The notes: generated from the sequence alone by a model not told the origin. Counted from the stretch's first letter, positions 1-5,434 are shown. The stretch: 6,484 nt of DNA from Clostridiales bacterium (GCA_012511425.1 JAAZGC010000183.1:1-6484); one strand, 5' to 3'. Program-made: numbers and translations.

Positions 1-30
1 AAAGGCCGCATCACCTGGAGATCTAAATAA
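1..30 (+). CDS. infA: Translation initiation factor IF-1, C-terminal end only (partial)
   Basis: The window opens in frame with nine codons reading KGRITWRSK followed by TAA. This matches the conserved C-terminus of bacterial IF-1 (usually ...KGRITWR.K), the OB-fold protein that binds the ribosomal A site during initiation. The fragment is very short. The call also rests on position: infA directly before rpmJ and rpsM is the standard order in Bacillota. The rest of the gene lies upstream of the window. Confidence 0.85.
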   Translation, partial: KGRITWRSK

Positions 31-91
31 GTATATACCCTCATAATGCCGACGCCGCAGGGCCGAAGCACAATGAAAGGATCGCATAATA

Positions 92-205
92 ATGAAAGTC
101 AGACCTTCTGTCAAGAAAATGTGCGAAAAGTGCAAAATCATCAAGCGCAAAGGCAAGGTCATGGTCATCTGCTCCGACCCCAATCACAAGCAGAGACAGG
201 GCTGA
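92..205 (+). CDS. rpmJ: 50S ribosomal protein L36 (zinc-binding form)
   Basis: The 37-residue protein begins MKVRPSVKKMCEKCKIIKRK and ends in RQG, the normal length and ends for bacterial L36, a small basic large-subunit protein that contacts 23S rRNA. C11, C14, C27 and H32 form the CxxC...C...H zinc ribbon, so this is the zinc-binding (C+) paralogue type. The start is fixed by homology and by a GAAAGGA SD at 75-81, about 10 nt before the ATG. It lies 61 bp after infA and 56 bp before rpsM, within the ribosomal protein operon. The gene is short and easily missed by automatic callers. Confidence 0.97.
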   Translation: MKVRPSVKKMCEKCKIIKRKGKVMVICSDPNHKQRQG

Positions 206-261
206 ACCGCTTACTTGAGCGATTTTGCTGTTTGACACGAATAATAAGGAGAAGATAAACA

Positions 262-630
262 ATGGCTCGTATAGCAGGCGTCGATTTACCGAACGCGAAA
301 CGCGTCGAAGCAGCGCTTACCTATATCTACGGCATCGGACCGACCAGCGCGAAGAATATTTGCGAGGCGACCGGTGTCAACCCGGATATCCGCGCCAAGG
401 ATCTCAGCGAAGATGACGTAGCTAAGCTCCGCGACGAGATAGACCGCCATTATAAGGTCGAAGGCGACCTCCGCCGAGATCTTTCGCTTGATATCAAGCG
501 GCTGGTCGAGATCAACTGCTACCGCGGTATCCGTCATCGCAAGGGACTTCCCTGCCGCGGACAGCGCACAAAGACCAATGCAAGAACCTGCAAGGGTCCG
601 GTCAAGACCATTGCCAACAAGAAGAAATAA
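262..630 (+). CDS. rpsM: 30S ribosomal protein S13
   Basis: The 122-residue protein is full length for S13, which sits in the head of the small subunit and contacts the P-site tRNA and the inter-subunit bridges to L5. The N-terminus MARIAGVDLPNAKRVEAAL and the helical domain with YIYGIG (residues 21-26) are typical. The basic tail carries the signature YRGIRHRKGLPCRGQRTKTN (87-106) followed by ARTCKGP. A strong AAGGAG SD at 246-251 lies 10 nt before the ATG. It is the first gene of the classical alpha-operon block and its stop is 16 bp before rpsK. Cysteines at 98 and 110 replace the Val and Arg more often found there, a minor variation. Confidence 0.98.
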   Translation: MARIAGVDLPNAKRVEAALTYIYGIGPTSAKNICEATGVNPDIRAKDLSEDDVAKLRDEIDRHYKVEGDLRRDLSLDIKRLVEINCYRGIRHRKGLPCRGQRTKTNARTCKGPVKTIANKKK

Positions 631-646
631 GGAGTGAGTCGATAAA

Positions 647-1048
647 ATGGCTGACAACAAGAGTGCCAAGAAAACAGTCCGCAGGCGCAGAGAACGCAAA
701 AATATCGAACGCGGAGCGGCTCATATCAGAGCGACCTTCAATAACACCATCGTTACCATAAGCGACGTCAACGGAAACGCTTTGTCCTGGGCTTCCGCCG
801 GCGAACTCGGATTCCGCGGCTCCCGCAAGAGCACCCCTTTTGCGGCTCAGTCCACCGCCGAAACCGCCGCCAAGGCTGCCATGGAGCATGGCCTGAAAAC
901 CGTTGAAGTTTATGTCAAAGGCCCCGGCTCCGGCCGTGAATCGGCAATCCGCGCCCTCCAGGCTGCCGGACTCGAGATCACGATGATCAAGGACGTAACG
1001 CCGATCCCGCATAACGGCTGCCGTCCGCCCAAACGCCGACGCGTCTGA
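647..1048 (+). CDS. rpsK: 30S ribosomal protein S11
   Basis: The 133-residue protein is S11, which lies on the small-subunit platform near the E site and the 3' end of 16S rRNA. Recognisable blocks are TVRRRRERKNIERGAAHI (10-27), ATFNNTIVTISDVNG (29-43), GSRKSTPFAAQ, VKGPGSGRESAIRALQAAGL and the near-invariant C-terminus PHNGCRPPKRRRV (121-133). The SD AAGGAG (629-634) overlaps the rpsM stop codon, with about 12 nt to the ATG, so translation of rpsM and rpsK is probably coupled. The N-terminal 8-9 residues (MADNKSAKK) are the variable part of the family. Confidence 0.98.
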   Translation: MADNKSAKKTVRRRRERKNIERGAAHIRATFNNTIVTISDVNGNALSWASAGELGFRGSRKSTPFAAQSTAETAAKAAMEHGLKTVEVYVKGPGSGRESAIRALQAAGLEITMIKDVTPIPHNGCRPPKRRRV

Positions 1049-1083
1049 TGCGTTTACAAGAATACCGGAGGATTAATTAGAAA

Positions 1084-1710
1084 ATGGCAAGATATACAGG
1101 CCCTTCCTGCAGACTGTGCCGCAGAGAAGGCACTAAGCTTTTCCTCAAGGGCGACAGATGCCTTACCGGCAAGTGCGCGGTAGACCGCCGCGGATCGGCT
1201 CCGGGACAGCACGGCGCCGCCCCCAAGAAGCTTAAAGAATACGGACTGCAGCTCCGTGAAAAAGAAAAGGCCAAGAGATACTACGGAGTTCTCGAAAGAC
1301 AGTTCCGCAGATATTTCGAAAAGGCAGACAAGACCGAGGGCGTAACCGGCGCCAACCTTCTCTCCATTCTTGAGCGCCGTCTCGACAACGTCGTATACAG
1401 AATGGGCATGGCCGAATCCCGCAAGGAAGCGAGACAGCTCGTGCTTCACGCGCACTTCCGCCTCAACGGGAAAAAGGTGAACATTCCTTCCCTTCAGGTA
1501 AAAGTCGGCGACGTTATCACTATCAGAGACGAAAGCCGTTCTTCGGACAAGATCAAGGATCTGATCGAAGGCCTTGACACCCGCATCTCTCCGAAGTGGC
1601 TTGAGATCGACCGCGAAAACGGCACCGCAACCGTAGTTGCGCTTCCCACCCGCGAAGACGTCGATTTCCCGTTCGAAGAAAACCTCATCGTCGAGCTTTA
1701 TTCCAAGTAA
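1084..1710 (+). CDS. rpsD: 30S ribosomal protein S4 (zinc-binding form)
   Basis: S4 is a primary 16S rRNA-binding protein that starts small-subunit assembly and helps form the mRNA entry tunnel. The 208-residue protein has the N-terminal block MARYTGPSCRLCRREG. C9, C12, C26 and C31 match the four-cysteine zinc site known from Thermus S4. The S4 RNA-binding domain runs from about 98 to 160 (ERRLDNVVYRMGMAESRKEA onward). A GGAGGA SD at 1067-1072 lies 11 nt before the ATG. In enterobacteria S4 represses the alpha operon and in Bacillus its own gene. Whether it does either here cannot be read from sequence, but the structured spacer just after rpsD is a candidate target. Confidence 0.98.
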   Translation: MARYTGPSCRLCRREGTKLFLKGDRCLTGKCAVDRRGSAPGQHGAAPKKLKEYGLQLREKEKAKRYYGVLERQFRRYFEKADKTEGVTGANLLSILERRLDNVVYRMGMAESRKEARQLVLHAHFRLNGKKVNIPSLQVKVGDVITIRDESRSSDKIKDLIEGLDTRISPKWLEIDRENGTATVVALPTREDVDFPFEENLIVELYSK

Positions 1711-1821
1711 TCCCTGCCCGTCTCGTAAGCCGCCGCAGGGCATTAACGCGGAAAACAAGCGTTTCCCTGATAAACACGCGGCTGTTAACATACGCATCTT
1801 AACAGCAGGAGGGTATTATTA
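1711..1821 (+). promoter_or_regulatory. Structured 111-bp leader between rpsD and rpoA
   Basis: This is the largest gap inside the operon, where neighbouring gaps are 16-61 bp. It holds three clear inverted repeats: CCCTGC (1712-1717) with GCAGGG (1735-1740); GGAAA (1750-1754) with TTTCC (1762-1766), competing with AACGC (1745-1749)/GCGTT (1759-1763); and GCTGTTAA (1781-1788) with TTAACAGC (1799-1806). The last repeat ends one base before the rpoA SD, AGGAGGG at 1807-1813. None is followed by a T run, so these are not ordinary intrinsic terminators. They may set the level of rpoA relative to the ribosomal genes by RNA processing or translational control. I saw no convincing sigma-A promoter. 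Confidence 0.5.
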
Positions 1822-2775
1822 ATGGATGAAAAAATCGAAAAGCCCAACATAAAGTGCGAACATATAAACGAGGACGACAATCACGGCAAGTTTGTCATCG
1901 AGCCGCTTGAGCGCGGCTACGGCACCACCCTGGGCAATTCACTGCGCAGAGTACTCCTGAGCTCTCTCCCCGGCGTCGCCGTTACCAGCATAAAGATTGA
2001 CGGCGTGCTCCATGAGATCTCAACTGTTCCGGGCGTTAAGGAAGATGTCACCGAAATAGTCCTGAACGTGAAGGGCATAATTGCAAAGCTTCACTCGGAC
2101 GGTCCTAAGACCGTCATACTCGACTATGCCGGCGGAGGTCAGGCCACAGCAGGAGACATCAGGACCGATGCCGACTTAGAGATTCTTAATCCCGACCATG
2201 TGATCGCAACCGTGGATGAAAACACCCATTTCAATATGGAGCTCACCTTCAATCACGGCCGCGGCTACGTCAGCCAGGATAAGAACAAGCAGCTCAATAC
2301 TCCGACCATCGGCGTAATTTATACCGACTCGATATACACACCGGTATACAACGTAAGCTACTCCGTCGAGAACACCCGTGTCGGGAGCAATACCGATTTC
2401 GACAAACTGACGATGGAAGTCAAAACGAACGGTATCATCACCGCCAAAGAGGCTATCTCGCTCGGTGCCAAGATTCTCAACGAGCATCTCATGCTTTTCG
2501 TCAACCTGACCGAAGAGGCCAAGATAACCGAGGTCATGGTCGAAAGCAAGGAGACCAAAAAAGAGAAGGTCCTTGAGATGACCATTGAGGAGTTTGACAT
2601 GTCCGTTCGCAGTTTCAACTGTTTGAAGCGCGCGGGCATAGACACGGTCGAGGATCTAACCAACAAAACCGAAGCCGAAATGATGAAGGTGCGCAACCTC
2701 GGCAAAAAATCGCTCGAGGAAGTTATCCTGAAGCTGCACTCGCTCGGTCTCGATCTCAAAAAGGAAGAGGAATGA
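1822..2775 (+). CDS. rpoA: DNA-directed RNA polymerase subunit alpha
   Basis: The 317-residue protein is the full-length alpha subunit, which dimerises to scaffold beta and beta' and contacts promoter UP elements and activators. The N-terminal assembly domain (about 1-230) shows EPLERGYGTTLGNSLRRVLL (27-46), GRGYV (146-150) and TDFDKLTMEVKTNG (191-204). An acidic and lysine-rich linker (about 231-258) leads to the C-terminal DNA-binding domain with VRSFNCLKRAGI (262-273) and NLGKKSLEE (292-300). R263, N266, C267, K296, S297 and E300 match the E. coli DNA- and activator-contact residues R265, N268, C269, K298, S299 and E302. A strong AGGAGGG SD at 1807-1813 lies 8 nt before the ATG, directly behind a hairpin. 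Confidence 0.99.
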   Translation: MDEKIEKPNIKCEHINEDDNHGKFVIEPLERGYGTTLGNSLRRVLLSSLPGVAVTSIKIDGVLHEISTVPGVKEDVTEIVLNVKGIIAKLHSDGPKTVILDYAGGGQATAGDIRTDADLEILNPDHVIATVDENTHFNMELTFNHGRGYVSQDKNKQLNTPTIGVIYTDSIYTPVYNVSYSVENTRVGSNTDFDKLTMEVKTNGIITAKEAISLGAKILNEHLMLFVNLTEEAKITEVMVESKETKKEKVLEMTIEEFDMSVRSFNCLKRAGIDTVEDLTNKTEAEMMKVRNLGKKSLEEVILKLHSLGLDLKKEEE

Positions 2776-2828
2776 GCTGAGCGCCGCTCGTCTCGTTCCG
2801 TTTGAAAATTTGTGGAGGTATTTTAACA

Positions 2829-3266
2829 ATGCCAGGAACCCGTAAACTCGGCCGCAAAACGCAGCCGAGGATGCAGATGCTCCGCGGCCAGGTCACCTAT
2901 CTGCTCGATATCGGTTATATCGAGACCACCGTGACGAGAGCCAAGGAAGTAAGAGCCTTAGCCGAAAAGATGATCACCCTCGGCAAGAAAAGGGATCTCG
3001 CTTCCTACCGCGCTGCGCTCGCATTTATAACCAAGGAATCAGTAGTCAAAAAGCTCTTCGATACAGTTGCTCCGTCTCTCTCCGACCGCGCCGGCGGATA
3101 CACCGAAATCTTCAGAACCGGTTATCGCCGCGGCGACGGCGCCCCGATGGCTGTCATAAAGCTTGTCAACTTCGATATCGTAAAACAGGAAGCGGACAAA
3201 AAAGCAGAAAGAGCAAAACGCGCAGAAGAAAGAGCGAAGAAGGCCGAAAAGACCGACGAAGAATAA
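2829..3266 (+). CDS. rplQ: 50S ribosomal protein L17
   Basis: The 145-residue protein is L17, a large-subunit protein near the peptide exit tunnel. Diagnostic segments are RKLGRKTQPRMQMLR (5-19), IETTVTRAKEVRALAEKMIT (31-50) and the core end GAPMAVIKLVNF (104-115). A Lys/Ala/Glu-rich tail (about 119-145), probably helical, extends beyond the compact core. The ATG at 2829 is preferred over an in-frame ATG at 2802: it gives the canonical MPGTRKLGR start and has a GGAGG SD at 2814-2818, 10 nt upstream, whereas the earlier one lacks a good SD. It follows rpoA by 53 bp, ends in tandem TAA TAA, and is the last gene before the operon terminator. Confidence 0.97.
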   Translation: MPGTRKLGRKTQPRMQMLRGQVTYLLDIGYIETTVTRAKEVRALAEKMITLGKKRDLASYRAALAFITKESVVKKLFDTVAPSLSDRAGGYTEIFRTGYRRGDGAPMAVIKLVNFDIVKQEADKKAERAKRAEERAKKAEKTDEE

Positions 3267-3273
3267 TAAAATT

Positions 3274-3302
3274 AAGCCGACGTGCGCAACGCCGGCTTTT
3301 TT
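3274..3302 (+). terminator. Intrinsic terminator of the alpha operon, probably bidirectional
   Basis: The arms AAGCCG-A-CGT (3274-3283) and ACG-C-CGGCTT (3289-3298) pair as nine base pairs with one A/C mismatch, closing a five-base loop GCGCA. TTTTTT follows (3297-3302) and then a T-rich stretch. On the other strand the same hairpin is followed by an AT-rich TTAATTTTATTATT, so it can also serve the converging kinase operon, whose stop codon is at 3320-3322. It lies 8 bp after the rplQ stop. Confidence 0.92.
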
Positions 3303-3319
3303 ATTTGTTTTGCGGGCAA

Positions 3320-4171
3320 TTATATACAGTGCTTTATAGCGGTAAGCGCAGCGCCTATTACCGGACCGAACTGGGCATTTTCGGGAATAATGAAGTTAAT
3401 TTTGAACATTTCGCTCAGGCTTGCGAAGATGCTTTTGCACTGCGGGATATTGGTCATGTTGCCGGTAAGGATGATGTCGGTCGTCTCATGGCTGCGGGCG
3501 GCAAAGATCGCAAGCATTCCGATCGTCTCGAATATCATGTTGATCGTTCCGAGGGCGATGTCCGATTTATTGGCAAGGTCGGAAATCTTGCCGAAATTGG
3601 CGGCGGTCATGTAGTCGGGCAGCCCGGGCAGGATGTCTTTTTTTGTGATATCCTTGATCCGAAGGTCGATTTTGTTAAGGTCGCCTTCTTTGGCAAGATC
3701 GGAAATGTGTTTGATATTATCCATTCCGAGCAGCAGTCTCGACAGACCGTTCAGCGTTCCCCCTCCGATTCCGGTGCCGCCGAGATATTCCATTTCGCCG
3801 TTTTCCCGCGCATGAATAAGCGCAGTGCCGGTGCCCATCGATACGACGACTGCGGATTTCAGTCCGGACAGATAAAGTCCGCCCAGACCGGTCGAGTGAA
3901 ATTCCTGCACATGAACGCAGGGGATCCCGTACAGCGGCTTGTCGATATAGGTGGAGCCGACGCCGGTCACCCGTATCTCGCCGATATCTTCAAGCTCGAT
4001 GCCGTTCAGATTTGTGAACTTGCCGAATGCGCCGTAAACCGAGGTCACAGGGTCGGGCGCGCGGACGAACAGGGGATCGATCAGCTTCCAGCCGTCGGGC
4101 GAGCATTTGAATCCGACAATCTTCGTGGTAGAACCTCCGATGTCTATGCCGATAATATCTTTGTTTTTCAT
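3320..4171 (-). CDS. coaW: Type II pantothenate kinase family protein (ASKHA-fold kinase)
   Basis: Type II pantothenate kinases phosphorylate pantothenate with ATP in the first step of coenzyme A synthesis, in the cytosol. The 283-residue protein has the ASKHA phosphate-1 loop (DIGGSTTKIVGF, 10-21), phosphate-2 loop (VVVSMGTGTALIH, 108-120), glycine-rich GGTGIGGGTLNGLSRLLLG (131-149) and a C-terminal nucleotide segment (LTGNMT 235-240; NAQFGPVIGAAL 265-276). E90 in HVQEF aligns with the catalytic Glu70 of S. aureus CoaW as I recall it. The position of its substrate-binding Arg113 appears to be Y129 (MEYLGG), so the true substrate is less sure than the fold. An AAAGGA SD (complement of 4181-4186) lies 9 nt before the ATG. 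It is the second gene of an operon, 35 bp after a HAD phosphatase gene. It could instead act on a related substrate. Confidence 0.85.
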   Translation of the reverse strand: MKNKDIIGIDIGGSTTKIVGFKCSPDGWKLIDPLFVRAPDPVTSVYGAFGKFTNLNGIELEDIGEIRVTGVGSTYIDKPLYGIPCVHVQEFHSTGLGGLYLSGLKSAVVVSMGTGTALIHARENGEMEYLGGTGIGGGTLNGLSRLLLGMDNIKHISDLAKEGDLNKIDLRIKDITKKDILPGLPDYMTAANFGKISDLANKSDIALGTINMIFETIGMLAIFAARSHETTDIILTGNMTNIPQCKSIFASLSEMFKINFIIPENAQFGPVIGAALTAIKHCI

Positions 4172-4206
4172 ATCTGTAATTCCTTTGTATAAATATACTC
4201 CGCCGT

Positions 4207-5040
4207 TTAACCGAATATCACTTCATCGGCTTCGGAAAGAGACGGGAAGACATAGTCGGGACGGTCGGCGGGAGAGGCGTTTTTAACGTCCTCCGGAGTT
4301 GTTTCGCCGGTATAAACGAGGCAGGAGGTGACGCCGAACCTGCGCCCCAATGCTATATCGGTATAAAGCCGGTCGCCGAAGATGCACATCTCGTCCTTTG
4401 AGACGCCCGTCTGCTCGATTATCATTTCAAGAGTCTCTTTGTACGGCTTGCCGAAATAGGTCGGCGTTACCCCGGTAGAAGCGGTTATAAACGCCGAAAT
4501 CGCGCCGCTGTCCGGAATAAACCCATCTTCGGTAGGGCAGTTGAAGTCGGGATGGGTGGACAGATATTCGGCGCCGCCGCGTATCAGCCGGCAGGCGGTA
4601 TCCAGCTTTTTGTATGTAAGCGTCGTGTCAAAAGAGGAGACGACGATGTCCGAGTCCTCGGTCAGGACAATGCCGGAATCGATAAACTGTCGCTCAAGCT
4701 GAGGCGTTCCGACAAGATAGACGGCCTTTCCGGGGCGATGGCGCAGCAGAAACTGTATCGTAACGTCGCCGGATGTCATAAGTTCTCCGTTTTGCGGGGA
4801 AAAGCCGAGCCGGCTGAGTTTATCGATGTAATATGATGGGTTGTGGCTGGCGTTGTTTGTGAAAAACAGCACTTTATTACCCGTTTCCCTCAATCGATTG
4901 ATGAATCTGACGGCAAAATCGAAGGGGCGGCTGCCGAGATAAATCGTGCCGTCCTGATCGAAGATAAACAGAGTTTTTTCCCGAAGCTCGGAAAAAATCT
5001 CCCGGGGGGCATCTTTTGAATAATAAACCGTGTCGTACAT
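4207..5040 (-). CDS. HAD superfamily phosphatase, NagD-like (HAD-IIA)
   Basis: The 277-residue protein has all four HAD motifs: FIFDQDGTIYLG (25-36, nucleophile D28 and acid/base D30), FFTNN (59-63, T61), FGKP (196-199, K198) and FGDRLYTDI (221-229, Mg2+ ligands D223 and D228). STHPDFNCPTEDGFIPDSGA (161-180) is typical of the HAD-IIA/NagD cap-containing group, which removes phosphate from small molecules such as sugar phosphates, glycerol phosphate, nucleotides or p-nitrophenyl phosphate. The actual substrate cannot be told from sequence. No signal peptide or membrane segment is seen, so it is cytosolic. The start is supported by AGGTGA (complement of 5045-5050), only about 4 nt before the ATG, and no other in-frame ATG precedes motif I. 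It leads the operon and has its own promoter at 5076-5104. Confidence 0.93.
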   Translation of the reverse strand: MYDTVYYSKDAPREIFSELREKTLFIFDQDGTIYLGSRPFDFAVRFINRLRETGNKVLFFTNNASHNPSYYIDKLSRLGFSPQNGELMTSGDVTIQFLLRHRPGKAVYLVGTPQLERQFIDSGIVLTEDSDIVVSSFDTTLTYKKLDTACRLIRGGAEYLSTHPDFNCPTEDGFIPDSGAISAFITASTGVTPTYFGKPYKETLEMIIEQTGVSKDEMCIFGDRLYTDIALGRRFGVTSCLVYTGETTPEDVKNASPADRPDYVFPSLSEADEVIFG

Positions 5041-5075
5041 TTGTTCACCTGCGGTATTTTTTTGTTTCGAATGTC

Positions 5076-5104
5076 ATTATATCACGAAAACTCCGTGATG
5101 TAAA
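5076..5104 (-). promoter_or_regulatory. Sigma-A promoter of the HAD phosphatase-kinase operon
   Basis: On the minus strand, TTTACA (complement of 5099-5104, five of six consensus bases) lies 17 bp before TATAAT (complement of 5076-5081, perfect). The -10 is preceded by TG one base away (TGATATAAT), an extended -10. The expected transcript start is near 5069, giving a leader of about 30 nt before the HAD start codon. A palindrome fills the spacer. Confidence 0.88.
5081..5099. promoter_or_regulatory. Operator-like palindrome inside the promoter spacer
   Basis: ATCACG (5081-5086) and CGTGAT (5094-5099) form a perfect 6-bp inverted repeat with a 7-bp centre. It occupies the space between the -35 and -10 boxes of the leftward promoter and touches one base of each box. 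A dimeric regulator bound here would compete with RNA polymerase, so repression is the simplest reading. I do not recognise the family from the half-site. Confidence 0.55.
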
Positions 5105-5166
5105 GCCCCGCGGGTTAAAAATGAGTTAAAATTCTTTTTGAGGCAAAAGAAAAAGGAAAATCATTG

Positions 5167-5195
5167 TTGACAAAACCGGCGAAAAAGTATATAAT
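5167..5195 (+). promoter_or_regulatory. Consensus sigma-A promoter, distal (P1) for the binding-protein gene
   Basis: TTGACA (5167-5172), a 17-bp spacer and TATAAT (5190-5195) match the consensus at all twelve positions. The start would be near 5202, giving a leader of about 300 nt before the ATG at 5502. It may be the main promoter of the binding-protein gene or may serve an RNA encoded in the leader. No stop signal between it and the gene was seen. Confidence 0.85.
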
Positions 5196-5275
5196 ATACA
5201 TACGGCGATTTTACCCGAATGAAATGAAGGCTTAAACCGTTTTTATTCGTTCGGCGGAAATCGGCGCGGGTGATA

Positions 5276-5289
5276 TGTCAATTTTGACA
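5276..5289. promoter_or_regulatory. 14-bp palindrome, possible operator
   Basis: TGTCAA (5276-5281) and TTGACA (5284-5289) are perfect inverted copies separated by TT. The right arm also resembles a -35 box, but no matching -10 lies at the right distance on either strand. It lies between the two rightward promoters, so a bound protein could block transcription from P1 or influence the downstream promoter. Confidence 0.4.
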
Positions 5290-5303
5290 AAACGCGATAA
5301 GGT

Positions 5304-5325
5304 ATTTTGTGCAACCGAACAAAAT
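5304..5325. promoter_or_regulatory. 22-bp inverted repeat, possible operator or leader hairpin
   Basis: ATTTTGT (5304-5310) and ACAAAAT (5319-5325) pair perfectly around an 8-base centre. One G/T wobble and a G-C pair extend the stem outward (5302-5303 with 5326-5327). It begins 14 bp after the previous palindrome and ends 23 bp before the -35 box of the proximal promoter. It is not followed by a T run on either strand, so it is not a terminator. Confidence 0.4.
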
Positions 5326-5348
5326 GCAAAAATAGTTTAAAATCTCCA

Positions 5349-5377
5349 TTGATTATATCGCCGGATAATGGTATAAT
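5349..5377 (+). promoter_or_regulatory. Sigma-A promoter, proximal (P2) for the binding-protein gene
   Basis: TTGATT (5349-5354, four of six consensus bases) lies 17 bp before a perfect TATAAT (5372-5377). Transcription would start near 5384, leaving a leader of about 118 nt. The whole promoter lies within a long imperfect inverted repeat: TTGAT-T-ATAT (5349-5358) against ATATATCAA (5376-5384). Confidence 0.75.
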
Positions 5378-5434
5378 ATATCAATGACGGAACTCGTCGG
5401 CGGATCTGCATTGTCTTTTGCCGGGCGGCGAGCG

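Noticed and set aside
31..91. CATAAT at 42-47 as an internal promoter before rpmJ
   Set aside because: No -35-like hexamer lies at a suitable distance upstream, and rpmJ is normally read from the upstream operon promoter.
208..221. Small hairpin CGCT/AGCG in the rpmJ-rpsM gap
   Set aside because: Only four base pairs plus a wobble, no T run; expected by chance in a window of this size.
46..258. 70-codon frame overlapping rpmJ
   Set aside because: It is out of frame with rpmJ, which has family identity, zinc ligands and its own SD.
232..259. TTGACA at 232-237 followed by GATAAA at 254-259 as a promoter before rpsM
   Set aside because: The -10 is poor, and transcription would start inside the rpsM coding region and lose its SD.
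54..1741. Ten-base sequence GCCGCAGGGC in two operon spacers (54-63 and 1732-1741)
   Set aside because: The flanks do not match, and only the second copy takes part in a hairpin. Probably a chance match of GC-rich sequence.
1054..1797. Long minus-strand open frame opposite rpsD (247 codons)
   Set aside because: It is the antisense shadow of a certain ribosomal protein gene, with no recognisable domain.
2802..2828. Upstream in-frame ATG that would lengthen L17 by nine residues
   Set aside because: The extension MKICGGILT is not part of the L17 family, and the strong SD at 2814-2818 lies inside it, positioned for the ATG at 2829.
3305..4192. Long open frame on the plus strand opposite the kinase gene (295 codons)
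   Set aside because: It is antisense to a protein with clear ASKHA motifs, has no family resemblance and its start lacks a good SD. Codon bias of the real gene keeps this frame open.
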